Source of the DNA: an uncultured Erysipelotrichaceae bacterium
Lineage (GTDB): Bacteria > Bacillota_I > Bacilli_A > Erysipelotrichales > Erysipelotrichaceae
Direction of reading: 5' to 3'
NCBI GenBank assembly: GCA_902775735.1
Contig: CACYNH010000006.1
Coordinates: forward strand, 1-64,000
DNA length: 64,000 nucleotides
Under the pieces are notes generated by a model that was not told the DNA's origin, ran no database searches, and saw nothing but the letters and a program-made list of their open reading frames with translations. The stretch's first letter is position 1, and each line of letters starts with the position of its first letter. This document shows, piece by piece, positions 1 through 9,845 of this stretch. A program made the position numbers and the translations under genes.

Positions 1-1
1 C

Positions 2-3000
2 ATGACGCTGGAAGCGAAGGAAACAGCGATCGGCGCCCTCAGCGAAGCGGATGTGTGCACATACATCAGCCTCAAGGGCGTGGAAGTCACCGAAGTCTAC
101 GACAATAACGGCGCTTACGCAAATCCCAACATCACCGTCACCGATGGCACCGACAGCATCCAGATCTACAAGGCTGTCATCTCCAAAACAGACGACGCCT
201 GGGATATCGCAGCTGGCGATAAAGTTGACATCAAAGCCGCGGTCGGCATCAACAACACAACCCTGCAGTTAAGAAACACACTGGCTGAGGAAATTGTCAA
301 AGCTTCTGACGAACCGGCACCGGAATACTCCGCGATCGCCGAAGCGCTTGCCGGTGAAAACGGAACAGAATTCACCGTCAGGGGCGTGGTCACCCTGGTG
401 GATGGCAGAAACATCTACATCCAGGATTCCACCGGCGGCATTGACCTGTATCTGGCCGCAGCGGATGACAGTGTCAAGCTCGGCGATACCCTGATCGGCA
501 CCGGCTCAAAAACTGTATACCGCGGACTGCCTGAACTTGCGGACGCTGTGATTGAAAAGTCCTCCGGCCTGACGCTGGAAGCCAAAGAGACGACAATCGG
601 CGCGCTGAGCACAGCGGATGTCTGCACATACATCAGCCTTAAGGGCGTGGAAGTCACTGAAGTCTATGACAACAACGGCGCTTACACAAATCCCAACATC
701 ACCGTGACCGACGGTACAAACACCATCCAGCTCTACAAAGCTGTCGTGAACAAGACAGACGGAAACTGGGATGTCAGCGTCGGCGACACACTCAATATCA
801 AAGCGGCTGTCGGCATTTACAACACGACCCTGCAGTTAAGAAACACACTGGCGGATGAAATCGAAATCGTCAGCAGCGAACCCGAAGACAAGGGCGACAT
901 GGTCACTGATCTTTCCCAGCTGACCGACGGCACAAACGTCGTCATTTACAGCCGCTCCCATAAGACGGTGATCTCCTCGAAACCCAACGGCGACTGGTAT
1001 CTCAAGGCTGAACCGGGATCAGTGGAAAACAACCGGGTAACCCGGTTCACGGAAGAGATGGTCTGGACCGTCAAAGTCAACGAGGACGGCACCTACAGCT
1101 TCTATGGCTACAATCATGACGACCGCTCCATCACTGTCTGGCCGAGCGGAAACTACGCGGAACTCAGCGTAAACTACGCATCCTATCCGGACAACACATG
1201 GACACTGACACCGGCAAAGACAGCTGACTGCTTCTATATGAACAGCCCGACCGTTTCCGGCACAAACGGCCCCGCCTATGTCGAGGCTTATCTGCGCAAC
1301 GGAACGGAAGTCTTCTCCGGCTACTTCACAAGTCCCTCCTCGAACAGATTCACCGAAAGCGAATTCGCCCTGACATTCTATCTGGTCAACGGCGAAGACG
1401 CGGTCCCGCCGTATGACGACGGCGAATGGGACGGCGTGCTGAACAAAGGTGAGCAGTACATGATCTACAATGCCAGCGCCGCTTCCACAATCGGTCTGCT
1501 TGACGAGGCGAATTTCTCCATGAAGGCGATTCCTTCCGAAGTCACAGACGGCGTCAGTGCCGGCGGCAACGGCACCTATGTCTTCACGGTTGACACAACC
1601 GGCCGCTATTACACATTCATGACCGGCGGAAAGTATCTTGCGACGAACAATTCCGAAGATCTCCTGCTGGAAGAACCGAAGGCAGACGGCTCGGCTCCCG
1701 AAAACGCCAAGTGGTTCCTGACCTATATGGAAGGAACGGATGAGGAAGGGGAGACAGTCAGCGGCTACATTCTTTACAACAAAGACGCCAACTACAACGG
1801 CACGCCTGTCTGTATTGAATACTATTCCTCCGTCTTCTCCGGCTGGACCTACAGCACTAGAAATCCGCTGGGCATCTATGTCTTTGAATTTGTGAAGCCC
1901 GCGGAGGATGTGATTACACGCAATGACATCGTCCAGGCTCCCTCGATCCTCATCGACAGCGGCGACTTCCGCTACGTCGGCCAGGACTATGAGGCGGAAC
2001 TGAGTCTCGATGACCTTGCCGAGTCGGTTGAGGAAATTGAAATCACCTTCGAAGCCGGTGAAAAAACAGGCACCGTCACAGACTATGAAGGCAATGACAG
2101 AACATTCAGCTTCACCATTCCGGCAGAAGAAATCGATGGCGATAATGCACCGGAATCCTTCACCCTCAGAGTCACTGTCACCAACAGCTATGGCATCACC
2201 TACAGCGCTGAAAAGGTGATTGAAATCCGTGACGAACCGTTTATTTCCGACATGAAGCCGGCTGCCAACAGCCAGACCGGAGATGATCTGAAACCCGTCA
2301 TTTCCGCGAAGGTCCTCAACGCCGGGGAGAATCCTGAAGTTTCCATGGAGATTAACGGCGAAAAGGCGGACGCGGTATTTGAAGACGGTGTGATCAGCTA
2401 TACGCCGGCCGTTGACCTTCCTGCCGGAAGAACCGAAGTCAGGGTCACCGCGGTTCGCGAAGACGGAAAGAGCGTCACGGCAGTCTGGACATTCACTGCC
2501 GGCTATTCCGATTACCAGCTGTACTTCGGCCAGCTCCACTCCCATACAACATATTCCGACGGCTCCGGTTCCCTGGACGCCGCCCTTGACTACATCGCAT
2601 CCCTGCCTGAGAGCGCCAATGTTGATTTTGTCGCTTTCACGGATCATTCCAACTATTTCGATTCCGCGACCGCAGCCAACCCGGCCGCGGCGATGAATGA
2701 CGCTTCGCTCATGACAGATGCTTCCCGCGCTCTCTGGAATGAGTACAAAGAAAAAGCGGCAGCGTTCAACGCAAAACAGAGCGATGTGATCGCCATCGCC
2801 GGCTATGAAATGACATGGTCCGGCGGACCCGGTCATATCAATTCCTACAACACCGACGGTCTCGTCTCAAGAAACAACGCCGAACTCAACAACAAGACAA
2901 ACGACGCCGGCATGAAGCTGTACTACCAGACCATGAATAATGATGACGGCGAAACACTGCATCAGTTCAACCATCCGGGCACAACGTTCGGCAACTTCAC

Positions 3001-5266
3001 TGATTTCTCCTACTGGGATGAGCAGACAGACGATCATATGTTCCTGGTTGAAGTCGGCAACGGCGAAGGACAGATCGGCGCCGGCGGCTACTATCCGAGC
3101 TATGAAGAGTACACACTGGCGCTTGATCAGGGCTGGCATGTGGCACCGACCAACAACCAGGACAACCACAAGGGCCGCTGGGGCAACGCCAACGACGCCC
3201 GCGACGTTATCCTGACAAATGATTTCAGCGAGCAGGGCATCTATGATGCGATCAGACAGAGACGTGTCTACGCGACCGAAGACAAGAACCTCTCGCTCAC
3301 CTACACCCTCAACGGGGAAGTCATGGGCACCATCATCGAGGATCTCGATCCGTCCGAAAAGATTCATCTCGCGGTAACGATCTATGATCCTGATGAGGCT
3401 GATTCCACAGCCAAAGTCGAAGTCATCGCCAACTCCGGCACCGTCGCGTATACATGGGACGATCCGGAAGCACTTGCGGAAGGCAGTCTGGAAGCAGACC
3501 TCGATCCGCAGTATACCTATTACTACATCCGTGTCACCCAGGCTGACGGCAACCTCGCGGTTACCGCCCCGGTTTGGACCGGCAAAGCGGCCCGCATCGG
3601 CATCTCCGGCATCACAGTTTCTCCTGAGCAGCTGATCGTCAATGAACCGGCAGTGCTGACAACAGAGCTCTATAATGAAGAGTATCCCGACGCCACAGTC
3701 ACATCCGTAACCTATACGGTTGACGGCGCGAAGATTCTCGGCACCGACACAGAAGTTCATACCCTGGAAGGCGAAGGAACTCTCGAAATTCCGTTCACCT
3801 TCACCCCCGACACCGCAAAGAGAATGACGATCACCGTCACCGCCGTGATCGACTACGAAGGAACCCAGCTGAAAGTATCCAAGGATATCACTGTTTCTGT
3901 CAGAGAGACAGCAGGGGATCTGCCGGTCACAGACATCGCCGATGTCATGAAAGTGACGGAAGCGGGCTATGAATTCGCGATCGAAGGCATTGTCGTCTCC
4001 AACGCGTCGGGCTATGACAAAGACACAGCGTTCTTCGACTGCATCTATGTCGAGGACGAAACCGGCGGTATCTGCTGCTTCCCTGTTTCCGGCGAATTCA
4101 AGATCGGCGACAAGGTGCATGTGGAAGGCTATACAGACTTCTATCAGGGCGAACCGGAACTGCAGGTTGAATCCATCGAAGTCATCGGCTCCGGCACTGT
4201 TGAACCGCAGGAGGTCACAGCAGAACAGATCAATGATCTCTCCGTCCTCGGAAAGCTCGTCACCATCAAGGGAACCGTCGAAAGCTTCGAAGCCGTCAAC
4301 GGCCTGATCCAGACAATCATGGTCAAAGACGAGGCGGGCAATACCGCAAGAGTCTTCATCGACGGCTATATCACAACCGGCTATGACGTTGAAAACTGCG
4401 CGGCAGGCGTACCGGTCACAGCGACAGGTCTTGCGTCCTATGACGACACATGGCCTGATACGGATCACTTCGCAAGAATCAGAATCCGCGACCGTAAGGA
4501 CGTCGTCTGCGGCGGTCCGCTGGAAATCAGCGAAACCGAAGCGGAGATTCCGACGAGAACTACACTCCTGCTGTCCGCTTCCAAACCTGTCACATGGACA
4601 AGCTCCGATGAAAAGATCGCGACAGTTGATGAAAACGGTCTTGTCACTGCGCTGAGATACGGCAGAGTCACCATCACAGCCACAGCTGAAGACGGCGAAA
4701 CAGCCACATGCGAAATCCAGACAAGATACTACGATGTCAACGATGACAGCAAGTATTACTGGAAGCCTGTCTACTGGGCAGCCGACAACGTCATCACAAA
4801 GGGATATGACAACGTTTACTTCGGTCCGCAGAACAACTGCACCAGAGAAGCGGTCGTCACATTCCTGTGGAGACTTGCAGGCCAGCCTGAGCCCAAGAGC
4901 ACAAAGAATCCGTTCAGCGATGTTAAGAGCGGCAAGTATTACTACAAAGCAGTTTTATGGGCAGCCGAAAACGGCATCACAAAGGGCTACAAAGACGGCA
5001 CATTCAGACCGGATGACACCTGCCTGAGAGAACATGTCGTGACATTTCTCTACAGATATGCGGGCTCACCGTCAATCAAGCCTGTTTCCAACCCGTTCAA
5101 TGATGTGAAGGTATCCGACTACTACTACAGAGCAGCGGTCTGGGCGAACCAGGAAGGCATTGCCAACGGATATTCCGAAGGCGAGCATGCCGGCGGATTC
5201 GGTCCCAAGCTTGACTGCCTGAGAGAGCATGTCGTCACGTTCCTTTACAGATACGCCGTGAAGTAA
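2..5266 (+). CDS. SLH-anchored surface protein with PHP metallohydrolase domain (5' end cut off)
   Basis: Extracellular multidomain protein, at least 1754 residues. The reading frame is open at the window edge, and the first ATG falls where the second copy of the repeat has an internal Leu, so the true start lies upstream. Order seen: two copies of a ~95-residue module (about residues 1-95 and 190-285) around an OB-fold-like module; mixed beta modules; a PHP/CehA-type domain at about 840-1200 (LHSHTTYSDG, AFTDHS, HQFNHPG, NNQDNHKG supply the His/Asp metal ligands); another OB-like part; a Big_2-like Ig domain near 1515-1570; and three SLH repeats at 1575-1754 that should hold it to the wall polymer. 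The family suggests a secreted phosphoesterase or nuclease-like activity, which is not proven. A bidirectional terminator follows. Confidence 0.85.
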   Translation: MTLEAKETAIGALSEADVCTYISLKGVEVTEVYDNNGAYANPNITVTDGTDSIQIYKAVISKTDDAWDIAAGDKVDIKAAVGINNTTLQLRNTLAEEIVKASDEPAPEYSAIAEALAGENGTEFTVRGVVTLVDGRNIYIQDSTGGIDLYLAAADDSVKLGDTLIGTGSKTVYRGLPELADAVIEKSSGLTLEAKETTIGALSTADVCTYISLKGVEVTEVYDNNGAYTNPNITVTDGTNTIQLYKAVVNKTDGNWDVSVGDTLNIKAAVGIYNTTLQLRNTLADEIEIVSSEPEDKGDMVTDLSQLTDGTNVVIYSRSHKTVISSKPNGDWYLKAEPGSVENNRVTRFTEEMVWTVKVNEDGTYSFYGYNHDDRSITVWPSGNYAELSVNYASYPDNTWTLTPAKTADCFYMNSPTVSGTNGPAYVEAYLRNGTEVFSGYFTSPSSNRFTESEFALTFYLVNGEDAVPPYDDGEWDGVLNKGEQYMIYNASAASTIGLLDEANFSMKAIPSEVTDGVSAGGNGTYVFTVDTTGRYYTFMTGGKYLATNNSEDLLLEEPKADGSAPENAKWFLTYMEGTDEEGETVSGYILYNKDANYNGTPVCIEYYSSVFSGWTYSTRNPLGIYVFEFVKPAEDVITRNDIVQAPSILIDSGDFRYVGQDYEAELSLDDLAESVEEIEITFEAGEKTGTVTDYEGNDRTFSFTIPAEEIDGDNAPESFTLRVTVTNSYGITYSAEKVIEIRDEPFISDMKPAANSQTGDDLKPVISAKVLNAGENPEVSMEINGEKADAVFEDGVISYTPAVDLPAGRTEVRVTAVREDGKSVTAVWTFTAGYSDYQLYFGQLHSHTTYSDGSGSLDAALDYIASLPESANVDFVAFTDHSNYFDSATAANPAAAMNDASLMTDASRALWNEYKEKAAAFNAKQSDVIAIAGYEMTWSGGPGHINSYNTDGLVSRNNAELNNKTNDAGMKLYYQTMNNDDGETLHQFNHPGTTFGNFTDFSYWDEQTDDHMFLVEVGNGEGQIGAGGYYPSYEEYTLALDQGWHVAPTNNQDNHKGRWGNANDARDVILTNDFSEQGIYDAIRQRRVYATEDKNLSLTYTLNGEVMGTIIEDLDPSEKIHLAVTIYDPDEADSTAKVEVIANSGTVAYTWDDPEALAEGSLEADLDPQYTYYYIRVTQADGNLAVTAPVWTGKAARIGISGITVSPEQLIVNEPAVLTTELYNEEYPDATVTSVTYTVDGAKILGTDTEVHTLEGEGTLEIPFTFTPDTAKRMTITVTAVIDYEGTQLKVSKDITVSVRETAGDLPVTDIADVMKVTEAGYEFAIEGIVVSNASGYDKDTAFFDCIYVEDETGGICCFPVSGEFKIGDKVHVEGYTDFYQGEPELQVESIEVIGSGTVEPQEVTAEQINDLSVLGKLVTIKGTVESFEAVNGLIQTIMVKDEAGNTARVFIDGYITTGYDVENCAAGVPVTATGLASYDDTWPDTDHFARIRIRDRKDVVCGGPLEISETEAEIPTRTTLLLSASKPVTWTSSDEKIATVDENGLVTALRYGRVTITATAEDGETATCEIQTRYYDVNDDSKYYWKPVYWAADNVITKGYDNVYFGPQNNCTREAVVTFLWRLAGQPEPKSTKNPFSDVKSGKYYYKAVLWAAENGITKGYKDGTFRPDDTCLREHVVTFLYRYAGSPSIKPVSNPFNDVKVSDYYYRAAVWANQEGIANGYSEGEHAGGFGPKLDCLREHVVTFLYRYAVK
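5..865 (+). repeat. Tandem intragenic module repeat (period about 567 bp)
   Basis: The coding segments starting near 5 and 572 encode almost the same ~95 residues (TLEAKET.IGALS through TLQLRNTLA.EI), separated by an OB-like module. The nucleotide sequences are also close, so the duplication is recent or kept similar by recombination. More copies may lie left of the window. Confidence 0.85.
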
Positions 5267-5286
5267 TTCACTTCAAAGGCACTATA

Positions 5287-5319
5287 AAAGGCAATGGTCA
5301 AGCGGCCATTGCCTTTTTT
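5287..5319. terminator. Bidirectional intrinsic terminator
   Basis: AAAGGCAATGG pairs with CCATTGCCTTT around an 8-nt loop. There is a T-run on the plus strand and TTTTA on the minus strand, so it can serve both convergent neighbours, the SLH protein and the YibE/F gene. Confidence 0.85.
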
Positions 5320-5328
5320 AAACGGATT

Positions 5329-6501
5329 CTATTTTTCCTTTTTCAGAAGAAGCGCGGACACGAAGGCGCCGACCGGAATGGCGAGAATCATGCCGGCGGA
5401 ACTGGCGATGCCGCTGATCACCTCGATCGCCGCGTAGGCGGAAGAGAACAGCTGGTAATGATTCAGCCCGAGTGAGAAGAGATAGAGGATCAGGGTGAAG
5501 CCGCTGCCCAGGAAGGCGAGGATCAGTGTGTTGGTCATGGTGCCGACCATGTCCGCGCCGATGTTCATGCCGGAGCTGAACAGCTGCTTTGCGCTCATTT
5601 CAGGATTTGCGGCGTGCACTTCTTCAAGCGATGAGGAAATCGACATCGCCACATCCATGACGGCACCCAGGGCGGAGATCATGATGCCGGCGCTGAGAAG
5701 TCCCCTGAGACCGACCGGGATCCCGGCCTGACGCATCTGCAGAAGCGGTTCGACATCGGCGATTCTGAGCCCGTCAATCCGGGCAAGTTTCTGTGCCGCG
5801 ATGGCAAACAATAACGCAAAGGCGGTTCCGGCGGCGGTGGCGATCATGGCGCATACCGTTTTGCGGTGCAGGCCTCCGAGAATCACAAACGAGACAGCCG
5901 TGATGTACAGGCAGCTCAGGAATACCGCCGGCAGGGTCGGGGCTCCTTTGAGCAGCCATGGAATCAGGATCATAAACAGAAACGCGACGGTCACCGCCAG
6001 GGAAACCAGTGATTTCAGACCTGTTTTTCCTCCGACAAGCACAGTGATGAGAACAAAGGCGAACACAGCAGCGAGCAAAGCGCCGGTGCGGTTGTATTCA
6101 TAGACGGTGGCTCTGACACTGCCGTCTCCGTAAGTGTTTATAATCAGGACGGCTTCGTCTCCTTCCTGAAGCGGTACGCCATAGAGCGGGCCGATATAAT
6201 TGTTTACGAGAATTGACTCCCCGCTGTAGCGGCCGCTGCTGACCGTCACCGCCAGCGTCTGTTCCCCGCGCCAGCCCCCGTCCGATGTCTCATCGCTGTA
6301 TGAGGTGTCGGAGAGGATTTCAGTGACCGTGCCTTTTTCATATTCGGCAATGTCGGTGCCGGTGCTGCTTTCCTGTCTTCCGGCTGAAAGCGCCGTGCGG
6401 GCTGCCAGGAAGATGATCAGAGCGCACACCAGGACAGCCAGTCCCCATTTTTCACGTTTTATATATTCCGTCAGTCTGTTCTGAGGGTTCGTCTTTTCCA
6501 T
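5329..6501 (-). CDS. YibE/F family membrane protein
   Basis: 390-residue polytopic membrane protein. An N-terminal membrane anchor (about residues 18-38) is followed by an extracytoplasmic beta-rich part (about 45-130), then seven or more hydrophobic segments (from LLAAVFAFVLITVLVGG to the C-terminus). Length and architecture match the YibE/F-like family, whose function is not established although transport has been proposed. The start is set by a strong GGAGG nine bases upstream. It is monocistronic, convergent with the SLH protein gene and divergent from the PfkB-like gene. Confidence 0.8.
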   Translation of the reverse strand: MEKTNPQNRLTEYIKREKWGLAVLVCALIIFLAARTALSAGRQESSTGTDIAEYEKGTVTEILSDTSYSDETSDGGWRGEQTLAVTVSSGRYSGESILVNNYIGPLYGVPLQEGDEAVLIINTYGDGSVRATVYEYNRTGALLAAVFAFVLITVLVGGKTGLKSLVSLAVTVAFLFMILIPWLLKGAPTLPAVFLSCLYITAVSFVILGGLHRKTVCAMIATAAGTAFALLFAIAAQKLARIDGLRIADVEPLLQMRQAGIPVGLRGLLSAGIMISALGAVMDVAMSISSSLEEVHAANPEMSAKQLFSSGMNIGADMVGTMTNTLILAFLGSGFTLILYLFSLGLNHYQLFSSAYAAIEVISGIASSAGMILAIPVGAFVSALLLKKEK

Positions 6502-6607
6502 TAGAGACCTCCTTAAACGGCAGTTTCATTCATTTTCTCATATTCTTTTAAGAATTGACAGAAACGGCTTTAATCGTCACCGGCGCTTCGTCGGGGGCGG
6601 GATTCAC

Positions 6608-6616
6608 TGCTATAAT
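6608..6616 (+). promoter_or_regulatory. Extended -10 promoter with almost no leader
   Basis: TGCTATAAT is a consensus extended -10 element with no good -35. It ends eight bases before the ATG at 6625, so the expected transcription start is at or next to the start codon. No Shine-Dalgarno sequence is visible. Confidence 0.6.
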
Positions 6617-6624
6617 GTTTCCGT

Positions 6625-7491
6625 ATGAAAAAACTGATGATTATAGGGTCCGTCCATACGGAACTGTTAACACATGTCAAAGCGCTGCCCAAAGGCAACG
6701 AGGAGGCCGAAATCCTCTCGGTGAGCCAGCAGGTCAGCGGCGGGGGATACCGCTCTGCGGCCGTATTTCAGTCGCTCGGCTTTCCCTGCGACGTGATCTG
6801 TGATCCCGGAGAAGGCGTCTATGGCGCTTACGCAAGACAGGAGGCACTTAAAATCAATCTTGAACTGCCTGAAGGCAGTGAGGAAACAGGCGGCTGCACC
6901 TACCGGATGATTGATCCCCGGGGCAATGACGCTGTTTTCTGCGTCGACGGCAGCGAATATCACTTCAGCCTGGCGCAGATCTATGATATTGATCCGGCCG
7001 ATTACGGTGCGATTGCCGTATACAGCGAAATGCTGGCAGGGGACTATGCCGACGAGCTGATCGAAGCGCTGCGTGAAATCGAACTGCCTCTCTATGTGAT
7101 CTGGGGAACCAGGGCGCAGGAAGTCTATAACGAAACGCTCGAGGCGCTCGCTGATCTTTCGCCGGTCATGATTCTTGACGAAAGGGATGCTGAAGAGCTT
7201 ACCGGCAGAAAGAAAAACGCCGAAGAGACAGCAGCCTCACTTGCGGAAATCACAAAAGAGGCTGTCCTTCTGCTTTCGGATGAAGGCGTGCTTTACAATG
7301 ACGGCGAAGACGCCTGGGTGGCCCCGTGCAAAGTGAAGCCGGAGCGGGAAGTCTACGCCGCTTACTACATCGCTTCGCAGATGGCGGGCGCCGATAAGAA
7401 AAACGGCATGATGTTTGCGGCGGAAGCAGGTGAGCATAAAGATCCTTCCCGCATGAAGGAGCGTCTTGCCGGAATGATCCTCCACAGGTAA
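6625..7491 (+). CDS. PfkB/ribokinase-like protein, catalytic motif missing
   Basis: 288 residues with a PfkB-fold layout: a central strand with GGGYRSAAVFQSLGF near residue 38 (the place of the GGxxxNxA signature) and a C-terminal alpha/beta part. Where active sugar kinases carry DTTGAGD with the catalytic Asp, this protein reads VKPEREVYAAYY (about residue 237). It may therefore be a non-catalytic or altered-substrate member. The start ATG has no ribosome binding site and sits just behind a -10 box, so it may be translated leaderless. It is followed five bases later by the P-type ATPase gene, probably co-transcribed. The fold assignment is reasonably firm; the substrate is unknown. Confidence 0.7.
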   Translation: MKKLMIIGSVHTELLTHVKALPKGNEEAEILSVSQQVSGGGYRSAAVFQSLGFPCDVICDPGEGVYGAYARQEALKINLELPEGSEETGGCTYRMIDPRGNDAVFCVDGSEYHFSLAQIYDIDPADYGAIAVYSEMLAGDYADELIEALREIELPLYVIWGTRAQEVYNETLEALADLSPVMILDERDAEELTGRKKNAEETAASLAEITKEAVLLLSDEGVLYNDGEDAWVAPCKVKPEREVYAAYYIASQMAGADKKNGMMFAAEAGEHKDPSRMKERLAGMILHR

Positions 7492-7496
7492 TACAC

Positions 7497-9845
7497 ATGT
7501 ACAGCAAAGGACTGAGTTCACAGGAAGTCACAGAGCGGAGAGAACAGGGTCTTGTCAATGTCAGACAGAAAGGCATGACCGAATCGACCGCTGACATCAT
7601 ACGTCACCACACGCTGACGTATTTTAACTGTGTCAACACGGTCCTTTTTATTATTGTCATTCTGACCGGAAAACATACCAACAGCCTTTTCTACATGACC
7701 GTCATCATCAATACCGTGATCGGCATCTGGCAGGAGATCAAGGCGAGAAGGCTGTTAAGGCAGATGGAAATCCTCAACGAGGAACCGGTGGCGGTCAAGC
7801 GCGACGGCAAGTGGATCAAGGTCCATCCGGAAGAGCTGGTCATGGATGATCTCATCATCCTTGACGCCGGTCTTGAGGTTCCCGCCGACGGCCGTATCAT
7901 TTCCGGAACGCTCGAGCTCAACGAGAGTCTTATGACCGGAGAATCCAAAACCGTTTCCAAAGCGGAAGGGGCCGCCGTCTATGCCGGCACCATCGTGACC
8001 GCCGGCAAGGCGGAAGTCATGATCGCAAGAGTCGGTGAAAACAGCCTGGCTTCCATCATCATGGAAGAGGGCCGCAAGTACCGCCGTGTCCGCTCCCAGC
8101 TGGCCGGTGAAATCGAAAGGCTGCTCAAAATCATCTCCGTCATGATTGTGCCGACCGGCATCATCATCTTCCTCACCCAGTGGCTGCGCACCGGCATGAC
8201 CTGGCAGGATTCCGCCCTGTCCACTGTCGCCGCTGTTGTCGGCATGATTCCCGAAGGACTGGTTGTTTTGACTTCGGCCGCTCTTGTCGTCAGCACGATC
8301 CGGCTGTCGAAAGCGCAGGTGCTTGTCCATGACCTTTATTCGATTGAGTCACTGGCCCGCATCGACACCCTGTGCCTGGATAAAACCGGCACCCTGACAA
8401 AAGGAACCATGAAGGCCGAGCAGTTCTTCCTTCTTAACGATACTGATGAGGAAACCGTCATGCGCGCAATCCGCACACTGCTCAAGGCGACTGCTGCCCA
8501 TAACGCGACCTCAAAAGCGCTTCTGGACGCTTATGGCACTGAGGGTGGTGAAGAATGCACAAGCTTTGTGCCGTTCTCTTCAGAACGCAAATACTCGGCG
8601 GCCAATGCCGTGAGCGGCACCACTTATCTTCTCGGAGCTCCCTCGGTTCTTCTGGATGAGCGGTATGGCGATACTCTTGAATTCTGCCTTGAAAAGTCGA
8701 AAGAAGGAAACCGTCTTGTCCTGCTGGCGGAAAGCGAGAGGGGAACAGAGGAGGCATTGAAGCCGCTGGCGGTCTTTATGATCTCGGATGAGCTGCGCGA
8801 CAATGTCACGGAAATCATGTCGTATTTTGAAGCACAGGATGTGACCCTCAAGGTTATTTCCGGCGACGATCCCGCCGCCGTCAGCGCCATCGCAAAGCGC
8901 GCCGGCATCAAAGGGGCGGAAAAGTATATCGACATGTTCGTACCCGATCCTGATTATGATTCGATCGTGGATGAATATACCGTCTTCGGCAGGGTGCAGC
9001 CTCTGCAGAAAAAGGAACTCATCGAAGCCCTGAAACGCAAAGGCCACAATGTGGCGATGACCGGGGATGGCGTCAATGACGTCCCGGCTCTTAAAAGCGC
9101 CGATGTCTCGGTGGCGATGGCCGCCGGCGCCCCGGCTGCCCGCGACAGTGCTTCATTTGTGCTTATGGACAATGACTTTTCCAGAATGCCCGGAATCGTG
9201 AATGAGGGCAGGCGTGTCATCAACAACATCACATGCGCCTCCTCGATGTATCTGGTCAAGACCGGCTTCTCGGTTCTGCTTTCGGTCTATGTCATCATCC
9301 TTGCCCACACATATCCCTTCGTGCCGATTCAGCTGACGCTCCTGTCCACCTGCGGGGTCGGAATCCCCACGGCGGTATTGCAGCTGGAGCCGAGTTTCAG
9401 GCGCTTTACGGGGAATTTCCTGCGTGACGCGATGCGGAAGGCACTGCCTTCAGCGGCGGCTGTCATGTGCGCTGTTTTCGCCTGTATCGCGGCCAGAAAT
9501 CTTCTGCATCTGAGCCCGGAAAGCTATTCCGGCATCCTGCTGGCGGTAACCGGAGCGATCTACGTCTGCACGCTTTTAAAGGTTTACAGGCCCTATACAA
9601 AGCTGCGTCTCAGTGTCATCGGGGCGATGGCAGCCATGCTTGTGAGTGCAATCCTGCTTGCAGGAAAATTCTTTGGTGCTACACTAAGAGGGCCGGACTT
9701 TATCACAGCCGCCGCACTGACAGCGGCCGTGCCGCCCGTCATCAGGCTGCTTTCAGCCCTGTATGAACGGACTGAAAAGCGGATCCTCCGGCAAGCGGAG
9801 AGAAGAAATGGAAACGACAAAGACAGAGGCCCAGTGGCTCGTTGA
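7497..9845 (+). CDS. CtpE-like cation-translocating P-type ATPase
   Basis: 782-residue P-type ATPase. Visible: TGES actuator motif (LMTGESK, about residue 145), transmembrane segment 4 with VGMIPEGLVVLTS, phosphorylation site DKTGTLTKG with Asp295, hinge motif MTGDGVNDVPALK, and six further C-terminal membrane segments. The PEGL sequence in segment 4 and the absence of a heavy-metal-binding N-domain or CPx motif place it with the CtpE-type group, for which calcium uptake has been reported in mycobacteria. The ion here is an inference. The upstream ribosome binding site is weak, and translation is probably coupled to the PfkB-like gene. The HAD gene downstream overlaps its last 38 bases. Confidence 0.9.
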   Translation: MYSKGLSSQEVTERREQGLVNVRQKGMTESTADIIRHHTLTYFNCVNTVLFIIVILTGKHTNSLFYMTVIINTVIGIWQEIKARRLLRQMEILNEEPVAVKRDGKWIKVHPEELVMDDLIILDAGLEVPADGRIISGTLELNESLMTGESKTVSKAEGAAVYAGTIVTAGKAEVMIARVGENSLASIIMEEGRKYRRVRSQLAGEIERLLKIISVMIVPTGIIIFLTQWLRTGMTWQDSALSTVAAVVGMIPEGLVVLTSAALVVSTIRLSKAQVLVHDLYSIESLARIDTLCLDKTGTLTKGTMKAEQFFLLNDTDEETVMRAIRTLLKATAAHNATSKALLDAYGTEGGEECTSFVPFSSERKYSAANAVSGTTYLLGAPSVLLDERYGDTLEFCLEKSKEGNRLVLLAESERGTEEALKPLAVFMISDELRDNVTEIMSYFEAQDVTLKVISGDDPAAVSAIAKRAGIKGAEKYIDMFVPDPDYDSIVDEYTVFGRVQPLQKKELIEALKRKGHNVAMTGDGVNDVPALKSADVSVAMAAGAPAARDSASFVLMDNDFSRMPGIVNEGRRVINNITCASSMYLVKTGFSVLLSVYVIILAHTYPFVPIQLTLLSTCGVGIPTAVLQLEPSFRRFTGNFLRDAMRKALPSAAAVMCAVFACIAARNLLHLSPESYSGILLAVTGAIYVCTLLKVYRPYTKLRLSVIGAMAAMLVSAILLAGKFFGATLRGPDFITAAALTAAVPPVIRLLSALYERTEKRILRQAERRNGNDKDRGPVAR

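Noticed and set aside
1019-4468. Two long minus-strand open frames (605 and 533 codons) opposite the SLH protein gene
   Set aside because: They have cysteine- and valine-rich translations without domains and lie opposite a clearly coding gene; codon bias of the true gene keeps the antisense frame open. No ribosome binding sites.
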